Positions 6,606-10,006 of a stretch of DNA of 10,006 nucleotides are shown here, piece after piece. Origin of the DNA: Dialister sp. (GTDB lineage: Bacteria; Bacillota; Negativicutes; Veillonellales; Dialisteraceae); contig JAIJLI010000047.1 in assembly GCA_022722495.1 (NCBI GenBank), forward strand, positions 1 to 10,006, in the 5' to 3' direction. The stretch's first letter is position 1, and the number at the start of each line of letters is the position of its first letter. The translations under genes and the position numbers were made by a program. The notes beneath the pieces were generated by a model. It saw nothing but the letters and a program-made list of their open reading frames with translations. It was not told where the DNA came from and made no database searches.

Positions 6606-9254
6606 ATGAAATTTCAAATGAAGATCAACTCTCCATGGTCAAGACCTCTCTTGGCCTGTTGTTTTGTGATGTTTGCCCTCACTGCAATGGCTGATTCCTT
6701 TATAAGCTTCCGACAGCAAGGGGGAGCATTCCCTATTTCCACCGCCTCTCAGATGTCTGGTATCTGCATGGATGCTCACGAAAAACAAGGTGTGAAAAGA
6801 GCAGCGGAAGACCTGCGTAAGGATATCTATACCGTGTCGGGTCGTTCACCCAGAGTGTGCTGCCAGGGCGAGGATGTGGTGCGTTATCCCATCCTCATTG
6901 GTACATACGGAGTGAGTGAAGCTATTACTCGCCTTGCCAAGAAAGGCATCTTGCCAGAGCGTTCGCTCAAGGGCAAGTGGGAGAGCTTTGTCATCAAGAC
7001 CATTGATCATCCTGCCAAGGGCATGGAGCGTGCCTTGGTGGTGGCAGGTAGCGATATGCGTGGCACCATCTATGGCATTTACGAGATTTCCCGACAGATG
7101 GGGGTGTCGCCTTGGTATTGGTGGGCGGATGCGCCGATAGCCAAGCATGAGGAGGTCTTTGCCAAGCCATGCTCTGTGGAGAGTAGAGAGCCGAAGGTGA
7201 AATATCGTGGTTTCTTCATCAATGATGAGTTCCCTTGTATGACCACCTGGGCTAGAAATAAGTTTGGGGGCATGAACAGCCAGATGTATGCCCATGTCTT
7301 CGAACTCCTCCTTCGCCTCAAGGCAAACTGCCTCTGGCCTGCCATGTGGGGCTCGTTCAAGGAATACAAGCCTTTGGTACCTATCTTGAAGGATGAAAAC
7401 GGACTGTATGAGGGCAACTGCTTCAATGAGGATGATCCGGAGAATGCCCGACTGGCTGATGAATATGGCATCGTGATGGGTACCTCGCATCATGAGCCGA
7501 TGCAACGCTCGCAGCAAGAGTGGATTCGACATAAAAAGAACTATGGCAACGGTGAATGGAACTGGTTGACCAACAAGAATGCCATCAAGCGTTTCTTCCG
7601 AGAGGGAATCGAGAATAGCAAGGGTTACGACAAGCTCGTGACCATCGGTATGCGAGGTGACGAAGATCGTCCGATGACCGATGCAGGTAGTAGAGAGGCT
7701 AACTTCCGGCTGATGGAACAAATCATTTCGGAACAGCGAAAAATCATAGCTGATGTTACCAGGAAACCTGCCTCCGAGACCCCACAGGTCTGGACACTCT
7801 ACAGTGAGGTGCTCGATTATTATGATCAGGGACTCAAGGTGCCCGATGATGTCATCGTGATGCTTTGCGATGACAATTTCGGTCATGTGCGCCGACTTCC
7901 TGATAGAAAGAAAAATTTCCACAAGGGCGGCTATGGTATGTATTATCATGTAGGCTATTATGGTGCGCCGAGAGCCAGCAAGTGGCTCACCATGTCGCAT
8001 ATCGCCGAGATATGGGAGCAGTTGCAAGCCACTTATCAACATGGTGTGGATAAACTCTGGATGCTCAATGTCGGTGATATCAAGCCCCATGAGTTTGCCA
8101 TCGACTTTTTTATGAACATGGCATGGAATCCCGATGCCTTCGATGCCAGCAATCTGGAGCGATATGCACAGGGATTCTGTGCCCAGCAGTTTGGTGATAA
8201 AGAGGCGAAAGAGGCTGCTCGTCTCTTGATGAGCTATGGAAGATATGCGTCTAGGGTGCAAGCCGAATTGCTGGATGACAAGACATACAATTTGCAGACG
8301 GGAGAGTTTAAGGGCGTACGGGATGAATTCCTGGCCTTGGAGGCACGAGCTCTGCGTCAGTATATCAGTTTGTGCCCAGCGGCAAAGGATGCTTATCAAG
8401 AGCTAGTGCTCTTACCTATACAGGGCATGGCAAATCTCTATGATATGTATTACTCTTTGGCGATGAACAAGCAACTCTATCGTGAGGGACGTATTGAGGC
8501 TAATACATGGGCAGATAGGGTGGAGGAATGTTACAAGAGAGACTCCTTGCTCTGCGACAATTATAATCACCATATCGCCAATGGCAAGTGGAATCACATG
8601 ATGGATCAAGTGCATATCGGCTATCAAAACTGGCATGCCCCGCAGCATCAAGTTATGCCTATGGTATATCGCATTCAGCAGAGTACCCCTTTTGCCGTTA
8701 CGCAGCCTAGTACAGGCTACGTGTTTGAGCAAGATGGCGGCATGGTGGTGATGGAGGCAGAGCATCTCTTCTCACTGACACCTGCTGAATCAGAGAAGTC
8801 GCAGTGGAGACTCATCCCAGGTATAGGACGGACGAAGTCGGGTATAGCTCTCTTCCCATATACCCAGCCAACAGCAGGAGCGTATCTTACCTATAAGATG
8901 AGATTTAAGGCAGATATAGATTCGGTGGATGTACATCTTATTACTGATGCAGTGATGCCCTTTGTGCTGGGCGGTCATTATGTGGCAGTGTCGCTGGATG
9001 GTGGCAAGGAAGAGATTGTAGGGCTGAATCAGAATCTGAACTGGGAGCATAAGTACGACTTGATGTATCCTACAGCCGCATCGCGCATCATCGAGAAGAA
9101 GGTGAGGATGGCTGTAGGAAACACGGAGAAGGCTGAACATACCTTGAGGCTTCGTCCTATGCAGCCTGGTATTGTATTTGAGAAAATACTCATCAATCTT
9201 GGTGGGTATAAACCTACTCATCTAGGAATGCTAGAGAGTCCTTACGTGAAGTAA
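6606..9254 (+). CDS. Secreted xylan alpha-1,2-glucuronidase, GH115
   Basis: GH115 enzymes remove glucuronic or 4-O-methylglucuronic acid from internal and terminal xylose units of xylan. The N-terminus is a signal peptide ending LTAMA (25-29); the second Met at residue 5 is an equally possible start. The N-terminal domain (about 30-190) leads into the catalytic barrel, with HHEPM (295-299), MRGDEDRPM (349-357), YSEVLDYYDQG (399-409) and CDDNFG (421-426). Tyr399, Glu401 and Asn424 keep the spacing that I recall for active-site Tyr373, Glu375 and Asn398 in BtGH115A; this is from memory and unaligned. A C-terminal beta-sandwich domain starts near VVMEAEHLF (about 716) and runs to residue 882, a normal family length. 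The gene lies 54 bp after the GH127 gene with no promoter or terminator visible between them, so one transcript is likely. Its last residues match the truncated gene at the window start. Confidence 0.95.
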   Translation: MKFQMKINSPWSRPLLACCFVMFALTAMADSFISFRQQGGAFPISTASQMSGICMDAHEKQGVKRAAEDLRKDIYTVSGRSPRVCCQGEDVVRYPILIGTYGVSEAITRLAKKGILPERSLKGKWESFVIKTIDHPAKGMERALVVAGSDMRGTIYGIYEISRQMGVSPWYWWADAPIAKHEEVFAKPCSVESREPKVKYRGFFINDEFPCMTTWARNKFGGMNSQMYAHVFELLLRLKANCLWPAMWGSFKEYKPLVPILKDENGLYEGNCFNEDDPENARLADEYGIVMGTSHHEPMQRSQQEWIRHKKNYGNGEWNWLTNKNAIKRFFREGIENSKGYDKLVTIGMRGDEDRPMTDAGSREANFRLMEQIISEQRKIIADVTRKPASETPQVWTLYSEVLDYYDQGLKVPDDVIVMLCDDNFGHVRRLPDRKKNFHKGGYGMYYHVGYYGAPRASKWLTMSHIAEIWEQLQATYQHGVDKLWMLNVGDIKPHEFAIDFFMNMAWNPDAFDASNLERYAQGFCAQQFGDKEAKEAARLLMSYGRYASRVQAELLDDKTYNLQTGEFKGVRDEFLALEARALRQYISLCPAAKDAYQELVLLPIQGMANLYDMYYSLAMNKQLYREGRIEANTWADRVEECYKRDSLLCDNYNHHIANGKWNHMMDQVHIGYQNWHAPQHQVMPMVYRIQQSTPFAVTQPSTGYVFEQDGGMVVMEAEHLFSLTPAESEKSQWRLIPGIGRTKSGIALFPYTQPTAGAYLTYKMRFKADIDSVDVHLITDAVMPFVLGGHYVAVSLDGGKEEIVGLNQNLNWEHKYDLMYPTAASRIIEKKVRMAVGNTEKAEHTLRLRPMQPGIVFEKILINLGGYKPTHLGMLESPYVK

Positions 9255-9265
9255 GGTCACTCTCT
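9233..9265 (+). terminator. Stem-loop spanning the GH115 stop codon
   Basis: AGAGAGT (9233-9239) pairs with ACTCTCT (9259-9265), and CCTTAC (9240-9245) pairs with GTAAGG (9251-9256). The loop is GTGAA and TC (9257-9258) forms a two-base bulge. The TAA stop is in the right arm. Only a broken T run (ACTTTG) follows, so termination would be weak. Compared with the copy at 9-39, the right arm has changed but still pairs, which suggests a conserved RNA structure at this 3' end. Confidence 0.55.
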
Positions 9266-9404
9266 ATACTTTGTAATTACTCAGCACCCCCTATGGGCAT
9301 AACTTCTTTAACTTCTGAACTTGCGAAACATGTCGGAAAGAATATCTTCTCGGGTTGGAGAAAGTATTATTCCGGGTGCTAGGAAGTAACTTCTCCATTG
9401 TTGC
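9266..9404. other. Intergenic stretch with no recognised gene
   Basis: I see no convincing gene here. A 29-codon open frame starts at ATG 9293 and ends at TAG 9382, and another frame is open over much of the same stretch, but neither has a recognisable product. TAACTTCT occurs three times (9300, 9309, 9387). AGCACCC (9283-9289) and GGGTGCT (9374-9380) form a 7-bp inverted repeat around the middle. This could be the edge of a small non-autonomous repeat or decayed sequence. Confidence 0.4.
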
Positions 9405-9480
9405 CACTAGGCTCGGCAGACCTGCTGAGCCTAGTCAGCAGGTCTGCTGACTGCAGTCAGCACCTCTGTCGAGCCTAGTG
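9405..9480. repeat. 76-bp multi-arm palindromic element
   Basis: The outer arms CACTAGGCTCG (9405-9415) and CGAGCCTAGTG (9470-9480) are perfectly complementary. Immediately inside, GCAGACCTGCTGA (9416-9428) pairs perfectly with TCAGCAGGTCTGC (9435-9447) around the loop GCCTAG. Next to it lies the perfect 18-bp palindrome TGCTGACTGCAGTCAGCA (9445-9462). Together these can fold into a three-way junction. The loop and its flanks (GAGCCTAGT, 9427-9435 with one shifted base) repeat the outer arm sequence, so alternative folds are possible. It is visibly richer in G and C than its surroundings. It resembles REP/BIME-like intergenic palindromes, but I cannot assign it to a described family. It lacks tRNA features. 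Confidence 0.75.
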
Positions 9481-9670
9481 AGAACACCTTGTTGTCGTAC
9501 AACTATAACCCATTTAGGCGTACGAATGGTTGGCTGCTACATCATCATCTGCAGTCAAGGCTGGTAAGCATATGCTTCGTATCGTGATGATAGACCCTGA
9601 GATTGTCTTGGAGCAGGTGGGTATCAATCCAGATAACAACAGATACAGCTATTTCGGGCAAAACTTATAG
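9471..9670 (+). pseudogene. 3' remnant of a GH115-like gene, frameshifted
   Basis: From 9518 to the TAG at 9668-9670 one frame is open without a plausible start and reads through KAGKHMLRIVMIDPEIVLEQV to RYSYFGQNL. This lines up with the extreme C-terminus of the intact GH115 (EKAEHTLRLRPMQPGIVFEKI, then a short glycine or asparagine-rich turn and an aromatic or leucine-glycine ending). Upstream in this frame TAG (9515-9517) blocks it, but a neighbouring frame is open from about 9471 and reads ENTLLSYNYNPFRRTNGW, so a frameshift near 9530 may join the two. No body of a gene remains: the remnant begins where the palindromic element ends. It is followed 10 bp after its stop by a strong terminator, which fits a real gene end. 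The family is an inference from a short match. Confidence 0.6.
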
Positions 9671-9680
9671 GTAAAGATGT

Positions 9681-9721
9681 AAAAACGGTGTGTTTCTTTT
9701 GAAATGCACCGTTTTTTTCTT
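9681..9721 (+). terminator. Strong rho-independent terminator
   Basis: AAAAACGGTGTGTTTC pairs with GAAATGCACCGTTTTT around a TTTT loop, with two G-U pairs in the middle. A run of seven T (9712-9718) follows directly. It sits 10 bp after the stop of the gene remnant and would now end transcripts coming from GH127-GH115. It insulates the downstream GH43-like gene. Confidence 0.88.
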
Positions 9722-9785
9722 ACACCATGATTGTCTTGCCAAAGTATTTGTAACATACAGCAAAGTAAAATGTCTGTTTTATTGC

Positions 9786-9793
9786 TACCTTTG
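9786..9793 (+). promoter_or_regulatory. -7 promoter element of the GH43-like gene
   Basis: TACCTTTG matches TAnnTTTG exactly and lies 36 bp before the start codon, giving a short leader of about 25-30 bases. No clear -33 TTTG is at the expected distance; TTTG at 9747-9750 is too far upstream. With the terminator just before it, this marks a separate transcription unit. Confidence 0.6.
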
Positions 9794-9829
9794 CACTCAA
9801 TAATAGAAACTAATAATTTTAGATAAACA

Positions 9830-10006
9830 ATGAACAATAAGTTTTTGCTAGCTTCGGCTTTGTGTATGAGTATGAGTGCAACGATGAATGCGCAGAATCC
9901 TATCGTGCAAACACAGTTAACTACCGACCCGGCACCTCTGGTTGTCGGAGACCGTCTCTATGTATATACCGGTCATGATGAAGATAAGGCTGACTTCTTC
10001 TGGATG
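9830..10006 (+). CDS. Secreted GH43-like glycoside hydrolase (5' part only)
   Basis: Fifty-nine codons are open to the window edge. Residues 1-21 form a signal peptide ([12 protein letters not shown]... ending MNA before Gln22). The mature protein starts [20 protein letters not shown] and continues with [18 protein letters not shown]. The N-terminal five-bladed propeller of GH43 enzymes typically begins with an Asp-Pro-(Ala/Ser)-Pro motif whose aspartate is the catalytic base, here Asp33, followed by a YVYTGHDE strand. GH43 members remove arabinofuranose from arabinoxylan or xylose from xylo-oligosaccharides. The subfamily and specificity cannot be read from this fragment. It has its own promoter after a terminator. 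The start is supported by the signal peptide; no Shine-Dalgarno is visible. Confidence 0.85.
   Translation, partial: MNNKFLLASALCMSMSATMNAQNPIVQTQLTTDPAPLVVGDRLYVYTGHDEDKADFFWM

Noticed and set aside
6648..6662. Lipobox-like LLAC in the GH115 signal region, suggesting a surface lipoprotein
   Set aside because: The hydrophobic core continues for about ten residues after the cysteine and ends in a good signal peptidase I site (TAMA before Asp), so ordinary secretion is more likely.
6846..8399. Long open frame of 517 codons on the minus strand inside the GH115 gene
   Set aside because: The plus-strand frame has clear GH115 motifs throughout. The antisense product has no recognisable domain and no promoter or signal, and it is best explained as a by-product of the codon use of the real gene.
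9405..9480. Possible tRNA gene, because the element is 76 bases and can fold into several arms
   Set aside because: There is no T-loop GTTCRA-type sequence, no seven-base acceptor stem of tRNA form and no anticodon arm of correct spacing. The perfect nested palindromes are not tRNA-like.
9495..9525. TCGTAC and GTACGA inverted repeat
   Set aside because: Only six pairs with a 19-base spacer, inside the decayed coding remnant. This is too weak to call.
9601..9738. GATTGTCTTG occurs at 9601 and again at 9729
   Set aside because: A 10-bp direct repeat with no shared flanks is expected by chance and does not look like an attachment or target-site duplication.

Overview
The window looks like Bacteroidota DNA, most likely a gut or rumen Prevotellaceae such as Segatella/Prevotella. 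The reasons are a hybrid two-component regulator of the Bacteroidota type beside glycoside hydrolase genes, promoters with a TAnnTTTG -7 element, no Shine-Dalgarno sequences, and secretion signals on every complete gene. The genus is an inference from overall impression and was not tested. The locus reads as part of a hemicellulose-utilisation locus, probably for glucuronoarabinoxylan. No susC/susD pair lies inside the window.

Layout. Positions 1-30 are the last nine codons and stop of an upstream gene. Its C-terminus is nearly identical to that of the GH115 gene 9 kb downstream, and a stem-loop spans its stop codon. A regulatory gap with a Bacteroidota-type promoter precedes a complete 1300-residue hybrid two-component system protein (157-4059). 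After 77 bp, which hold a -7 element flanked by a 15-bp imperfect inverted repeat, comes a secreted DUF1680/GH127-type beta-L-arabinofuranosidase (4137-6551). A 54-bp gap without visible signals leads to a secreted GH115 alpha-glucuronidase (6606-9254), so these two enzymes are probably co-transcribed. A 575-bp stretch without an intact gene follows. It holds a second stop-codon stem-loop, a 76-bp multi-arm palindromic element, the frameshifted 3' remnant of another GH115-like gene, a strong intrinsic terminator and a promoter. The window ends inside the first 59 codons of a secreted GH43-like enzyme (9830 onward), which appears to be a separate transcription unit.

How the genes fit together. 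The regulator probably senses an oligosaccharide in the periplasm with its beta-propeller domain, passes phosphate through its own kinase and receiver domains, and activates nearby promoters with its AraC-type DNA-binding domain. GH115 would remove (4-O-methyl-)glucuronic acid side groups from xylan. The GH127-type enzyme would remove beta-L-arabinofuranose, and the GH43 enzyme would remove arabinofuranose or xylose. The two additional GH115-like tails suggest that GH115 genes here have been duplicated, with one copy later lost.

The best leads are the duplicated GH115 tail with its conserved hairpin, the palindromic element abutting the gene remnant, the inverted repeat around the GH127 promoter, and a run of eight G in the kinase domain of the regulator. 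I found no clearly new multi-gene system.
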